A stretch of 64,000 nucleotides of DNA. Origin: Apoda limacodes. Taxonomy: Eukaryota; Arthropoda; Insecta; Lepidoptera; Limacodidae. The stretch is taken from positions 28,227,521 through 28,291,520 of the forward strand of contig OX291544.1 of the NCBI GenBank assembly GCA_946406115.1. Reading direction: 5' to 3'. Shown here one piece after another: positions 9,801-20,396 of the stretch. The position numbers were made by a program, and so were the translations under genes. Numbering within the stretch: the first letter of the stretch is position 1; the number at the start of each line of letters is the position of its first letter. A model generated the notes under the pieces. The model ran no database searches, had not been told where the DNA came from, and saw nothing but the letters and a program-made list of their open reading frames with translations.

Positions 9801-12629
9801 GACCATTCAAAAGTGTTTTCGAAACATATTTCAATAAATATTTTTTCATTTGATTTACTTACTCTTAAATGACATTTTCAACAGACAGGCAACAGTGAGC
9901 AAATACAATATCTTTAATTTAATTAGCTTAAATACGATATGACACTACGCTCATATATAAATAATACAGTTTAATTAGAACAATAGTTCAAAATTATTTT
10001 AAATTGTACTAAATTTTCATCCAATAGGTTAAGTCCATAATTAGTAACAATATGGTAACAGGTAATTTTACTCATACACTTATGATTTCATTTCGCAAAA
10101 AAAGTTTATAAAAAGTTTTTTTGCTGTTAAGCAGAAAATAAATTACTAAAATTTAGCCAGTTTGTAGTGTTTTAACTTGAAACGACAAAGGAGTGGCGTC
10201 AGCAAATCAAATAATGTCATGATGTTTTTACATGATATTTGTCAAAATAAATGATAAAGAGAAAAGGACCTACAATTGAGCCCTTACTCCCTCATAATGA
10301 CTGTTGACATCGGAGATCTTGTACCGTTTATCTATTTTCTGAACTCCAAGTATGAGCTCATGCAAAAGGTTGACAGCTTTACACCCACTACCCTCATGAT
10401 GTAGCTTCCTGATGGGGTTTTTCTGTTAGATACAATCAAAAGCCTTGGTTTAGTCGCAAAACACTCCTACAGCACCGTCAAACTGCTTCTATGCCACAAA
10501 CATGTTTTTAATAGAAGGTACCACTCCTGCGTCGGTCGTTTGACGGCCTTTCGTAAAGCCAAGCTGTTTTTTTATTAAGTTATTTTTGTTAACATAGATT
10601 ATTGTGACCAAACGTGTCATTTTACTCAATAACGATCAAACCAACTAATAGGACATAAAAAAGGAAGAAATAGTGGACTCACCATGGTCAGGTCCGTATA
10701 TAATGATTACAACTAACAAAGTTAATATTATCTTCTTCCTCATATTACCGTTCCTTTTCCTAAAAGCAGTTTTTACCGTCTCCTTAATCATATAAACTAA
10801 TTCAGTACACAGTGAGGGCTTCTGCTGAAAGAAATGTGTTTTTTATTAACGATAAATAATGTCTTGAAATCGAATATCCTGCTAAAATAAATATTAGTGT
10901 CTAGCATAATAAATATGGGGATAGTATAAATATATAATTACTAATATAAATACTAACGTATACTTACTATATATGTTTTAATATTTTTATCTAATATAAT
11001 AGAGAAAGAAAATAGGAAGTAGTTCACTCCAGCTGCATAAGATAAAATTCCTTTAACTGTTTTTAAAAATGGTCATACTTTGAGTCTTACGAATATCTTT
11101 AGGGAGTGCGTTCCGGAGTCCTGTAGCCTAAAGAGTAAAGGAACTAGAGACAAAACCAGTTCGATGTCGTGGGGTAGAAACGCTGTGAGAAGGACGAAGT
11201 GAAAATTCATGGTCTGAACCAAGAAAATTAAACTTGAATTTTAAGGATTCGGGATATCTGGGATCATTAAGAATGGAATAAAAGACACAGCTTCGATGAC
11301 GAACTGGCAACCATTTAAGCTAGTTACGAAAACATGCGGTCATATTTTCGTAAACCGAATACATACCGAATACAGTAGTTGTAGAGACGATCTAGTTTAT
11401 TTAAGAGATCAGAATTCAAATCACTTACATAATAACATACATCACAATAATCAAGAAGTGGCAAAACTAGTGCTCGTACTAGTTGGAGCTTGGTATTACA
11501 AGGAAGGAAATTGTGAAACCTGTATAGATATTGTAACATTCCAGTAACTTTTCGACTAATTTCACTAACTTGTGATCCCTAATTCAGATAAGTATCAATG
11601 TGTAAACATTGGAAATGGGGACTGTGATGTCTGCAAATATAATTGGTGACACGGTAGACATATTTACTTTATACCGAGTAGGTATTACCTACAAGCACGG
11701 CTTGACACTTGCTAGCATAAATCATTCGTTCCAACTAGTCGTTGATGTCAAGTAGTTCATCATTATTTTTTTGCCTTTGCTGAATTAAGGTTTTATTGTA
11801 AGAATGATTTATTAAAATTGTATCAACGTACCTCGGTGCTTTCCTGGATCATCGGTTTTGTGCTACTTTCCAAACAAAAATATCCGTATAAGAACGATAT
11901 TATGTTTATTGTTGCAGAAATAGAAAATGTTCCGTAGTAACCACAAAATCGCACTAAAATCCCACTTAAAGCAGTTCCTATTTGAATACCGGCTGTTAAA
12001 CACAAGTTTGTTAAGCCAATACGAAACGTTCTTGACTCTTCTGTTGTTATATCACTTATATAACTGTATACCCCTAAATATATCATAACCCAGCCTCCTG
12101 AGAATGCTGGAAAAAAAGCTTCGAAAAACATAGTCACTTCAACTGGGATTTCATAAAACAATGTAGTGCTAATTATATTACTCAAACAAACTAAAACTTC
12201 TCCAGCTATAGGTAACAGTATACAAGCTTTTCTATTTCCAGTTCTGTCGCTCCAAGCTCCCATTATCACAACGAGTATTGTTGGTACAGATGTTGATAAA
12301 ACACTCTTGACTGCTTCATACGACGACACAATTTTTTGTACTTCACCTTCATAATAAGTCATGTTTTCTTTTTTCTCAATCAAAGCATTACAAATTTCAT
12401 CTCCAAAGTCAAATTTTAATCGGCATGCTTTATCCAAATTTAAGTTTTGCATAGCAAGTCTTGTAAATATTGAAGCAATTACTAAACCAGCTAATGTAGG
12501 TTCCACTGTTATATTGGATTTTATGTAACATATTTTTTCGTATAAGGTTTTGTTCTTAAATTCAATTTCGGTTTTCTTGTTTGATATTGTGTCGGTATCC
12601 TCATGTTCCTTTTCTTGAGTGTCACTCAT
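801..12629 (-). CDS. SLC46/proton-coupled folate transporter-like MFS transporter, copy 1 (3' end outside window)
   Basis: Five coding exons on the minus strand: 12629-11832, 10824-10683, 6817-6716, 6276-6139 and 884-801, all with GT-AG borders and matching phases, giving 421 residues before the window edge. The start ATG at 12629-12627 was chosen because it matches the start of copy 2 and follows a splice acceptor (TTTCAG ending at 12639), implying an upstream 5' UTR exon. The protein is a polytopic membrane carrier. It has an ITVEP entry to TM1, an N-M-T glycosylation sequon near residue 89 in the first outer loop, and MFS motif A (GAWSDRTGNRK) at about 124-134 between TM2 and TM3. After the central loop come GxR and LRSM-SKLV blocks typical of SLC46 C-terminal halves. 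Family members carry folates or other small solutes across membranes; the substrate here is unknown. No frameshift or stop occurs in these exons. Confidence 0.88.
885..1611. other. Intron 4-5 of copy 1, unassigned AT-rich part
   Basis: I see only AT-rich sequence and short open frames without recognisable motifs. Confidence 0.5.
1612..1975 (+). repeat. Lepidopteran GACA-tailed interspersed repeat, copy A
   Basis: It opens with a degenerate TTGCC-GCAGCTC-ACCCGCC segment, contains CCCCGGGACTTAAACTATCTCCATACC and the AAATCGGTACAGCCG block, and ends in (GACA)n microsatellite followed by TTATAATATTAGTATGGAT. The same order of blocks recurs at 33568-34262. Such 3' ends are very common in Lepidoptera and behave like non-autonomous retro-insertions; the class is inferred from memory of these repeats. 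Confidence 0.6.
2663..3170 (-). mobile_element. GC-rich insertion with poly-A on the minus strand, retroelement-like
   Basis: A run of 13 T at about 2663-2675 on the plus strand abuts roughly 480 bp that are far richer in G+C than the surroundings, as expected for the 3' end of a retroelement on the minus strand. It contains a GGCTCCCCGCGGGGGAGCC hairpin near 2780 and a perfect 26-bp palindrome at 3044-3069. Short open frames show no domain I recognise. It could be the 3' UTR of a LINE. It sits inside intron 4-5 of transporter copy 1. Confidence 0.5.
3044..3069. repeat. Perfect 26-bp palindrome
   Basis: The half-site AATCTCGCTATCC is followed directly by its reverse complement with no spacer. 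Just upstream the sequence GATACCCTATTA occurs twice within 30 bp. Confidence 0.9.
3171..4504. other. Intron 4-5 of copy 1, unassigned
   Basis: AT-rich sequence with a somewhat richer stretch at 4130-4330 containing the small palindrome CTACGGCTTAACCGTAG. No gene or known element recognised. Confidence 0.45.
4505..5985 (+). mobile_element. Internally deleted LINE: 5' UTR plus ORF1 joined to a 3' tail
   Basis: A GC-richer block contains a 5' UTR-like stretch (4505-5206), an ORF1-like frame (5207-5941) and then, immediately, a tail with CCGTAAGCTTATTTGCTCC and GGTGGAATAAA. That tail resembles the 3' end of the LINE at 36290-39918. ORF2 (endonuclease and reverse transcriptase) is missing, so the copy arose by internal deletion or by template switching during reverse transcription. 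Confidence 0.6.
5207..5941 (+). CDS. LINE ORF1-like protein, truncated
   Basis: 244 codons from ATG to TAA. The N-terminal 50 residues are plain; residues 55-90 are an Arg/Ser-rich block (RSPSRSRTRSRSRSPRTRS), followed by Pro/Ser/Thr-rich low complexity. Then come an acidic EDDEGFKVV motif near 145 and a Lys-rich KKGKKRKKTAKSKK run. This order (basic low complexity, then 'DGFxxV', then Lys cluster) is common in ORF1 proteins of Jockey-type LINEs, which bind element RNA. The normal zinc-knuckle part is absent because of the junction to the 3' tail. No host function is suggested. Confidence 0.5.
   Translation: MAEVLKGMSRDQIGEIIKACLRDHSDLVQTCSSQTVADLTALDKSVPSLCSLPRSPSRSRTRSRSRSPRTRSLCRDPRSRDRRVARRALQSPVPNRPPTPVADVTLSRSLATPSPATSETAPLSPVAVMSAESALSSNEDDEGFKVVGLGSKKGKKRKKTAKSKKASAASAQESTPPPSDSEAKPPPPLRRPTVPFRDGMKELRPLLCEQGTRMSRNALIDGIHIGKALPERGANLQLQAPISP
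6139..6276 (-). CDS. Transporter copy 1, exon 4
   Basis: 138 bp, phase 1 to 1, donor GTAAGT. Encodes VFSKRWGWHDSMLCMIS and a following membrane segment; same length and borders as copy 2 exon 4. Confidence 0.88.
6716..6817 (-). CDS. Transporter copy 1, exon 3
   Basis: 102 bp, phase 1 to 1, acceptor CACCTGAAAA in the plus strand. Encodes RYQLKWDALQYSFYSTYS, a block shared almost word for word with copy 2 exon 3. Confidence 0.88.
7205..7315 (-). mobile_element. 3'-terminal LINE fragment
   Basis: Read on the minus strand it carries the lepidopteran tail GGTCGCTTTCCGTCAGGCGG-like sequence, followed by GCAAGCTTATTTGTCACC. It matches the 3' ends at 39800-39900 and 40232-40330. It lies in intron 2-3 of transporter copy 1. 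Confidence 0.7.
7500..8445 (+). pseudogene. Mariner-like transposase pseudogene, internally deleted
   Basis: The start MQRYEIKQRLIIVKIHYG near 7574 resembles the N-terminal helix-turn-helix of a mariner-related insect transposase family. At about 7990-8060 the frame gives DEAHFQLDGYVNKKNCRI, the second-half DDE block. At 8160-8300 it gives PPKSCDLTPLEFYIWG and NPQTISKLETEIRKK, the block with the last catalytic acidic residue. Stops and frame changes separate the pieces, and the central part is missing. It lies in intron 2-3 of copy 1. Confidence 0.7.
8446..10269. other. Intron 2-3 of copy 1, unassigned
   Basis: AT-rich DNA with scattered short open frames on both strands, none with a recognisable domain. 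No transporter exon was found here: copy 2 has no exon between its exons 2 and 3 either. Confidence 0.5.
10270..10590 (-). pseudogene. LINE reverse-transcriptase fragment
   Basis: Conceptual minus-strand translation with stops gives QLGFTKGRQTTDAG, GAVGVFCD and TKAFDC, the RT blocks 3 and A (GFxxGRSTTDA, FCDLSKAFDCV) of Jockey-type LINEs. It contains several stops. It ends about 90 bp before exon 2 of transporter copy 1. Confidence 0.75.
10683..10824 (-). CDS. Transporter copy 1, exon 2
   Basis: 142 bp, phase 0 to 1, encoding the central cytosolic loop and start of TM7 (ends VVIIIYGPDH). The acceptor is a NAGNAG type (TTTCAGCAG), so the first glutamine may be optional. The donor is GTGAGT. 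Confidence 0.85.
11035..11545 (-). pseudogene. LINE reverse transcriptase C-terminal fragment
   Basis: Minus-strand frames give LVRALVLPLLDYCDVCYYV, then LDRLYNYCIRYVFGLRKYD, and then after a frame change LPVRHRSCVFYSILNDPRYP and a further block ending ATGLRNALPKDIRK. This is the post-RT domain found in Jockey/CR1-group LINEs. It lies in intron 1-2 of transporter copy 1. Confidence 0.75.
11832..12629 (-). CDS. Transporter copy 1, exon 1 (coding part)
   Basis: 266 codons ending in phase 0 at CACCGAG followed by the donor GTACGT. It encodes the N-terminal six membrane segments and motif A. The ATG context GCAGCCATGAG is a good initiation site. An upstream ATG at 12674 lies before the acceptor and is probably intronic. 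Confidence 0.88.
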
Positions 12630-12639
12630 GGCTGCCGTC

Positions 12640-13300
12640 TGAAATATGATTTTTTTGTTGCTGTTAATCATCATATTTTTTTATGTTCATTAAATAAGTG
12701 TAGGTCGCTGTGATAGATTATTTAATGATGAATTGAATAATTGATGACATTGATTAAATCATAAAAAATTAGATAGCCTCAGGCAAAAACAAAACATAAA
12801 CAAAAATATGCATCACAAACAATACGTATTTAAAGACTTAAAATTATATACTTAAGAGTTATGTATTATGTAAGTGTGTTGCACCAATATTTTTTTCATT
12901 ACTGTTACTAATTTCAAAGGATATATTCAAGGTAAACATTGTAGAGTATTGTAAATATTAGCACGTACTTAACTATTGCATCATAATAGTAGATTGTATC
13001 ACAATTATCAAAATAATGTTTTTACGGCGAGAGCGCTATTTTGAATTGCGATTTTGGAGATACGAGTACGAGGTAAAATAATTTTGCAACCGAGTATTAC
13101 ACTCTACTTTTCATCACCTTCTATGAGAAAAGAGATAAGTGTAACTTATAAATAAGAATAGAACATTTATTTATTTTATTATCACTACTTGAGAAAAACG
13201 CACTATTTTTTATAAAAGTATCATCATAAATACGAATTTGAGTAAACAATTACATCAATATAAATAAATACTTTCATAGCAAGGACTCAGTTAAAAGATT
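12640..13300. other. Upstream region of transporter copy 1
   Basis: AT-rich sequence that should contain the unseen 5' UTR exon and promoter of copy 1, because exon 1 starts at a splice acceptor. I could not place either with confidence. Confidence 0.4.
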
Positions 13301-13302
13301 AA

Positions 13303-13372
13303 CCTCGAACAAGGACTTTAACCTGCGACCCTTACAATCCGTGTAAGTGCCCTACCATTGAGCTACCGAGGC
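13303..13372 (-). repeat. tRNA-like sequence (degenerate tRNA or SINE head)
   Basis: On the minus strand the sequence starts GCCTCGGTAGCTCAATGG, a good A box, followed by an anticodon-like hairpin CTTAC-ACGGATT-GTAAG and a weak B box GCAGGTTAAAGTCC. The loop lacks the usual U before the anticodon triplet and the acceptor ends pair only partly, so a working tRNA is unlikely. A tRNA-derived SINE head is the best reading. Confidence 0.5.
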
Positions 13373-13705
13373 ACAAGTCTGATTGATGAAAATCCTAACT
13401 ACATCTTTGCTCTGGAAAGCGTCACATACAACTCCTAGTGACCTATTAGACGAGCAACATTGGGTAAGATAGGGTCAACATTGAGTAATAAATAGCAACA
13501 CTGATATGAATTAAAGTTGGGAAGTCCCACACTTTACCATCAGTTAATTCTTTAATAACCCGACCAAATAGAATTGTATCTGTTTGAAATTGAATTAAAT
13601 GCCATAAACAGTATTAAATTTTGACAGTATAATAGCATTTATCCTAATGTGATTTTATTTTACGATTTTAATGTGAAATTTTCTTATCTCCTCGAGTGTT
13701 TGAAA

Positions 13706-15254
13706 ATGGATAGTATCGAAAACGACAGTGATAGTGATGGCCCACCAACTCCAAAAAAACAAAAGGCACTTGCAGGTGAAAATCAGAAAATTAAATATCG
13801 GTAGATATTTCGACCAGAGTGGTTAACCAGCAGACTTTGGATAAGTGAGCACCCGAGTAATTCATGTAAAGCTATATGCACTTTATGCTCTGCAACTATG
13901 ACCGCTGAAATTAGTATCTTGAAAATAACTAAATTTCAGTCAGCCGATAAGAAAACTAAGCGAGTTGAATTAAAGTTAACGGCGTTTATAGCAGAACATA
14001 AAATTTCACATACTGTTATGGATCAGTATACTTGCCGATATTTTCCCAGACTCAAGCATAGCAACAAGCCAGTAAAGCCGCTAAAGCAATACCACCACAA
14101 TGTGAACAGCTAGCACGTGATGTTTACAATTATTTAAAATTCAAGGAGCAAACGTCAAAGCCAGTTCAAGGCTTTTCAATTTTTTGTTGATGTTGATATA
14201 CATAAAATACTGCGTCCAGCTCAAACAAGATGGTTATAGTTATCGATGGTGGTAGACCGACTGATGGAACAATGGGATGCTCTACGTCTTTATTTCGACA
14301 GCAAATGGTTGTGAGTGTAGAGAAATCCACAAACGACTAAATGATCCAATCATAAAAGCCTACTATTATTTTCTGTTTTGGATGTTACCTTAATTCACGG
14401 AAGTAAATGCTTTCTTCCAAAGTGAAAATACTGGTATTACAGAAATGCACACTAAAATGTGGGATTTGTATAGAGATCTAATCACACTTGTGTTACAACC
14501 GGACTACACACGCGGCGACAAGCTCGACAACATTGATCCTACTAACGAAAATCTTTATATCAATCTTGCCGATATATATCTTGGCCTTATTGTTCTCAAA
14601 CAACTAACATTACCTGAAGTGGCAATTCATGAAAAAGACATTCGAGAGTTCAAAATCAACTGTAGAAGATTTGTTTTTAAGGCTTTATTAGGAATAAGAA
14701 AAAGATACTGCCTAGATGATCAATTCCTTCACGGGATTTCTACACTTAACCCGGAAGCATGTTTGTCACACAAAAGACCTGCTACTTTGGGCCCTTTTTT
14801 TACGCTATTGACACGCATAACTCCTAAATCACTACAAGAACAGCAAGATTTAGATGACCAGTGGAGGTGCTTGCCGTCTTTCAAACAAAATAAACCGGAT
14901 TGCAATATTTCCCGACATTTTTTGGCATCAAGTTGGAGCATAATTTTATTTTATTTATGTCTTAATAATAGGTTAAAGCAAAATAATGCAGTTTGTTCCT
15001 TAACTTTTAGGTTGGTCAACTTCAGGATAAAGATGGAAACAAACCATTCGCAAGCTTGTCCAGTTTTATTCTTCAAATATTATGCCTACCACACTAATGC
15101 TGACTGCGAAAGAGTCTTTAGTCAAATTAATAATATAAAGACCGATAAGAGGAACAAACTAGTTACCAAAACTGTAACTAGAAACCAGTTAGCTAACAAT
15201 GTTTTAAGAGACACGGCAAAAATTGTGTTGATTTCACACCAACTGATAAAATGA
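13706..15254 (+). pseudogene. hAT-like transposase pseudogene
   Basis: An ATG at 13706 opens MDSIENDSDSDGPPTPKK, then hits a stop near 13800. Past it come FRPEWLTSRLWIS and CKAICTLCSA, resembling a BED-like zinc finger entry. The C-terminal frame at 14445-15254 (269 codons) ends with HTNADCERVFSQINNIKT and RNKLVTKTVTRN, very similar to the C-terminal dimerisation region of hAT-family transposases and related domesticated proteins. The middle holds several stops and frame changes. It lies between the two transporter copies. Confidence 0.7.
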
Positions 15255-15959
15255 TTGATATAATGAACACTTCAAAGTATAAAAACGAATAATAAATATG
15301 TAAACACCCCCCTTGTGGCTTTTATTTAATTAGTACTGGAGATGTGAAGGTTCCCTAGCGGCAGTGTCTCGAAACTGAATAAGGAGCTCTTCTTTCTTAA
15401 GGTACAAAAACATTTTTGTTTCTTTAAAATAAAGTGCTTGCGTTTCATAAATTTGCCTAGAGGAATCTATACATTGCCTATTGATCTCCCGTAATTTATC
15501 CGTATTTTTTTTTGTGTGTACCTTAATCTACTAATTTTATCACCTAGCTAGACCGTATTTCTGAGCAAGCAAGTTGGAGACAATGGTAGTAACTGAAAAA
15601 TGAACAAGAATATCCCAAACAAGGATTGAAAGGGTAGGTAAAACTTAATAAATAAACACTAGCGTTCTATTATTATACTGATGCTGTGTTATATTAAAAA
15701 ACTATTATTAACCTTAAACCAGTGTCAGGGACTGCAACGTATTTTTGAATCAAATTTTATCTGCCTGTCGTGTGGCCGCGTCCTTTCGAGTACCTTTTTT
15801 TACATCACATAGTATCGCGCTTGCGCTCGACGCGGGAATACATGCGCACGTTTGCTGTCAGTAAGTGAATATATTTCGCCAGACGCACCTTCCTTGACCG
15901 CACGTAGGTGGTTGTTTGATTTTTCTGTATTTAAATATTATTATTGTTTTAGTTCTATA

Positions 15960-16787
15960 ATGAATAAAATCGATGAGAATATTCTAAGGTGGCTTCAGCA
16001 AGAGGTGTCAGACGAAGAGGATATGCCGGATGAGGATTGTAGTGACGTGGACTCTAATGTAAGTGAGGATTTCGCGCAAATTCGATAATTCAAATAGAAA
16101 CGTCACCGCTGACAACTGGTTTTCTTCGATTGAACTAGTGAATGTTTTGAAAGAAAAGCGCCTTAGTTTAGTGGGTACTTTGAAAAATAATATGCGGGAA
16201 ATACCAGAGTTCAAACCATCTGTAAAGCGGCCAGTGGAGTCTTCAATTTTTGGTTTTACCAAAGACATTACCTTGTCTTCCTACGTACCAAAGAAAAATA
16301 AAGCAGTTGTTATGGTTTCAAGTTTGCCTCATACTGCGAGTGATGAAAGTACTAAGAAGCCTGGAATTAAATTGTACTACAATCAGACGAAAATAGGAGT
16401 CGACCTACTAGACCAAAGATGTTCTAATTACTCCACTGTTCGTCGGACATGCTGGACATCTCAGCTTCGAATGCTTATGACATCAGCTTGAGCAATCAAG
16501 CACAAAAGACTGAAAAACGATCCAAATTAAAAAAGTTGGCAGAACAGCTTACAAGACCACACATGGAACGTCCCGAAAAAAATGATCACATTTCAAGGGA
16601 TATCAAGCATTCTATTCGTCGCATTCTGCAGATATCAGAAGAATTACCAAGCTCGTCCAGTTCTGAAAAGCTTGGAGTTCGCAAAACATGTTTCACATGT
16701 GATCCAAAAAAGAAACGAAAGACTGCTTACTTATGTTTCATGTGCAAGGTACCAAATTATTTAGTGTTCAAAAAAAATGTGCTGTAA
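15960..16787 (+). pseudogene. piggyBac-like transposase pseudogene
   Basis: An acidic N-terminus (MNKIDENILRWLQQEVSDEE) is followed by a junction near 16080 to the catalytic domain. That part reads NVTADNWFSSIELVNVLKEK, which carries the second catalytic Asp of piggyBac transposases, and KIGVDLLDQRCSNYS, which carries the third. The first Asp is missing because the segment between is deleted. A further frame change near 16450 leads to the C-terminal Cys-rich region (CFTCDPKKKRKTAYLCFMC). It moved by TTAA-specific cut and paste. Confidence 0.8.
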
Positions 16788-17132
16788 CTGTCACGAAAAA
16801 ATGTAAATGTTTAAGCATTGCAATTTTTTATTTTTTTTATGTTTTCTAGTTATTTTTTTATTTGATATTATAGTTTATTCATTCAAATTACAAAAGAACT
16901 ATACAAAGAGGATGAAAATTTAAGTTCCTTATGTTACTGATCTAATTTTCTTACAAAAGTTATTAATTTGTGCCAAAACTGTATTTTTATTGTTGTTTAA
17001 GTTTATTTCTAGATTTTTATGATATTTTTCTCGGCTGTGGCTCTAAAATAGAACTTATAAACCAATATTATATTTAACCAGTTGTTTCTTTATTGTCATA
17101 GATCTCAAAAAAAAAAAAGAAAATATATACCA

Positions 17133-17163
17133 GCGGTCTGTGAGACCGCACGTAGGTGATTAA
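17133..17163 (+). repeat. Probable right terminus of the piggyBac-like element with TTAA
   Basis: GCGGTCT-GTG-AGACCGC forms a perfect 7-bp hairpin next to ACGTAGGTGA, and the target-type TTAA follows at 17160-17163. GACCGCACGTAGGTG also occurs at 15896-15910 in the same orientation. No inverted partner was seen on the left, so the left end is unplaced. Confidence 0.5.
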
Positions 17164-17319
17164 GGGACAAAAATAGGTGGTAGGTGGTTAAAAGTTACAG
17201 TGATGTAAAGTGAATGTTCTTTTTTCAGTATACCATTATATATAAAGTATACGAAACATGAAAGTAGCATTAATATTGTGGAAAATAATTAAAAAGTATG
17301 TGTGGTGTAACCCCTTAAT

Positions 17320-17437
17320 GGGAGTATTGCGGAGTGAGAGATATAATAACAAACAATGAGAAAGTCATGTTAAGGTGGTTAGGCCATGTGGAGAGAAGTG
17401 TAAATAGAAAGATAAGTACTGGTAGAGCTTGTTAAAC
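17320..17437 (+). pseudogene. RTE-type LINE C-terminal fragment
   Basis: Translation gives CGVRDIITNNEKV followed by MLRWLGHVERSVNRKIST and a stop. The LRWxGHVxR motif marks the C-terminus of RTE-like reverse transcriptases. A run of ATCAAAATC repeats follows at 17447-17480. Confidence 0.65.
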
Positions 17438-17499
17438 CCATCTTGATCAAAATCAAAAATCAAAATCAAAATCTTTTTATTCAAATGGGTTACTAAGAA

Positions 17500-18124
17500 C
17501 ACTTTCGAATCGTCAAGTAAATTAACTACAACTAGATTTACAAACTAACTACAATACTGTTTTATTGCGTGCGTCCAATAGGTCCTCATTGTAACTCAAA
17601 AATCACAAACGAAACATAATATTATAGTGAATCAATTAATAAACACATGGTTTGTATTGAAACACTTAATAAACAAGATTTACAATGAAAATAGTTTGAT
17701 TTAAAAAACAATCAAAATTTAGGTACTATTTTAATTGCCTATTGTTTTTCAATATCACATTCGCCATGTGATACGATAAAAGTCTACAATTACTATGTGA
17801 CGGTATTTAAAGTAACTCCCGAAAAAAAAAATCATTTAACATATGATATACATATACTTACAAATATATACTAAGAATACAAAGGAGTTTGCTAGAAGTT
17901 TGCAAGAGCAGACCAGCCTCCACAGGCGGCACCCGTTCACAAGTATGACACATTAATCAGCCATCGATTCGCTCAACCATGTTTTAGGGAACGTAACAAC
18001 CCGACGCAGATGCCACCACCGCAGAGACACTTTGAGAGAGCATGACACACTGAAGCAGCTCCAATAAAACTTCGATTGTACTACATTCATATAAAATATA
18101 ATATTACACAGCAGACGTACATAT
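17500..18124. other. Unassigned sequence
   Basis: AT-rich DNA. The piece AAATGGGTTACTAAGAACAC at about 17484 looks like part of a common lepidopteran repeat. No gene seen. Confidence 0.4.
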
Positions 18125-19012
18125 ATATATATGATGAAAAAACTATAATGTTCTCCGATAGAGTTGGTATAGGGTTAGGTCATATTTTGAATAAAAAATT
18201 GAACCATACTGTTATAAACATATGTACCCCCGATACTACATACAGGCGAATTGTGAACTCAATAGCTGGCAGAAAATACAGACTGTACTATTTTATTATT
18301 TGTAGGCAATAGTTTTGGAGTTACAAAGCGGGACTTAATTAAATCTTATGATTTTCTCTCAAATTTAGGAGTCAAAAAAACTGTTATTTGCACTTTTTTA
18401 TAACAGAACACTGGTTAAAATCACATGAGATGTTGTTAAATATTAAAAATGTTCAAGTTTCAAGTTGTTACAACAGACAAAACCATATTCGAGGAGGTTC
18501 ATTAATTCTAGTAAATTCAAAGTAAAAGAACGTAGAGATGTGGTTGCACTTTCAGTTAAAAAATTAATTGAATTGTCTAGTGTAGAACTTGAAAAATATA
18601 TAATTGTCTGTGCCTATAGGCCACCTTCCACTAATTACTAAATCTCTTTCTAGAGCCTACAAGAATAACTGAAACAACTGGAACATGTTTAGATAACATA
18701 TTCTGCAACTGTGAATATTTAGAAAAAAACATTATAAGTTGTCTAAAATCGGATCATTGTGGTCAAAATGCTAGCTTTGCCATAACTTGTTCCGAAGTAA
18801 ACAAAGAGATTATATGTAGGCCAATCACTGTTCCTCGGAAAGATAGTTTTGTAGAAAAATTAAAAACTATCTTGCACGTGCTTGAGCCCAAAATAGATGT
18901 TAACTATTTATATAAAAACTTTTTCTAGTCAGTGAATAAAACTTTCAATAACATTATTAAAACTAAAACAATTAGATGCAGTCACAGGCCTAAATTTAAC
19001 GATTGGGCTATA
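18125..19012 (+). mobile_element. Multiply deleted LINE copy, inverted relative to 19850-23290
   Basis: The sequence follows the minus-strand element block by block but skips segments. 18125-18395 corresponds to ORF1 (23130-22870). 18396-18635 jumps to the endonuclease part (22450-22220). 18636-19012 jumps to 22060-21690 and ends within the linker before RT. Junctions fall at very short homologies. It then runs into a TA-rich microsatellite. Confidence 0.8.
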
Positions 19013-19200
19013 AAATTATATATATATATATATAGAGACATACATACATATTTACATTTTACAAATATATAAATAAATAGGTATTAATATACATATTAAA
19101 GATGATATAAAATACACATACATGCACATATTCATATATACACAATCAGACATATATTAATACATATATATAAATATACATATATATATATATAAAACTA
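19013..19200. repeat. TA / CATA-rich microsatellite
   Basis: Long runs of TATATA with CATACATA variants. Confidence 0.85.
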
Positions 19201-19849
19201 TATGTAAATTAACTTATGGGTCCTATCTGATTCAATCCTCGTTCGGCCGCCCGATAGCGGCAGGGCTCCGAACACGAGCGGGTGCTACACACAAATACGC
19301 ACATATACATATATGCACACATACAGTCAAACAGACGTCGCACACCCGAAAGTTGCCCAGCCCCTACACAACAGCCCGACAACAAATGCACATCATTTAA
19401 ACTACCATCACTTCGGAAACAAGAAACTCCCGGATGTACACCTGTTACCAATCAGTCATGCAGGAACCAAGCCATCAAGTACACAATATCTATCCAAATA
19501 TGTATATACACACATACTGTACTCGTGCGCCACACCCCACCACATCCAGAACCCCACCAAAACCAGGCAACAAAAGGCGGATTGCACATGGTGCATCCCC
19601 TGGTAAATCGCCACTAACCACTATAAAGTTAACAACAGAGAAAAAACATCGCTACTTAGCTTGGTCTTTAGAGTGCTCCTTTAACTTATCAATCGTAAAT
19701 TATTTAAGTTTTGAATAGAAAACCTAACATTAACTGTGTGTGATACTAGGCCATACAATTATGTCATTCAAATATCCATCTACATTATAATATGCTTTCA
19801 TACATAGCAGATGTTTAATATAAAATTTAAACCGTTTGTCACCTCAGTT
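19201..19849. other. Unrecognised, locally GC-richer segment
   Basis: Begins with CGGCCGCCCGATAGCGGCAG and a (CACA/TACA)-rich stretch; several overlapping open frames are made of simple sequence only. It separates the two inverted LINE copies. Confidence 0.4.
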
Positions 19850-20396
19850 AAGAATTTCTACATAAAACTTATTATAAAATTTTACACCGCTTCCCATAAA
19901 TGATTTGTTGGCTTTAGTAAGCCTAAACTTTGGCATAGAAAGTTTATTTTTATTTCTCGTATTTAAGTTGTGCTTATGACTTAACTGTTCCTCGGAAATT
20001 GGGATATATTTTTACGGACAAACATAATATTTTTATAGATATATTGACACGGTACCGTTAGAATATTTATTTCTTTAAAAACATCCCTAAGAGAATCTCG
20101 GTTTCCTAGTTTATAAATGCTTCGTACTGCCCTTTTTTGTAATATAAACATGGTTTCAATATCCGCAGCAGAACCCCATAGCAAAATACCATAAGACATG
20201 ACACTGTGGAAATAAGCAAAGTAAACAAGTCTTGCTGTGGTTATGTCAGTCATTTGCCTGATTATTCTCATCGCAAAAGCAGCAGAACTAAGTTTACCTG
20301 CTAGAACTGTAATTTGTGGACCCCATTGCAATTTTCAGTCAATAGTTATACCTAAAAAGATCGTTTTATCAACTAATTCTAATTTTCATTTTTATA

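Noticed and set aside
11324..11547. Plus-strand open frame opposite the LINE fragment
   Set aside because: Its minus-strand counterpart has clear RT-type sequence; the plus frame is a shadow.
13303..13372. Functional tRNA gene
   Set aside because: The anticodon loop lacks U33, the acceptor stem pairs only partly and the B box is poor; a SINE head or pseudo-tRNA is more likely.
19282..19718. Three overlapping plus-strand frames near the TA microsatellite
   Set aside because: Composed of CACA/TACA-rich simple sequence; no conserved motif in any frame.
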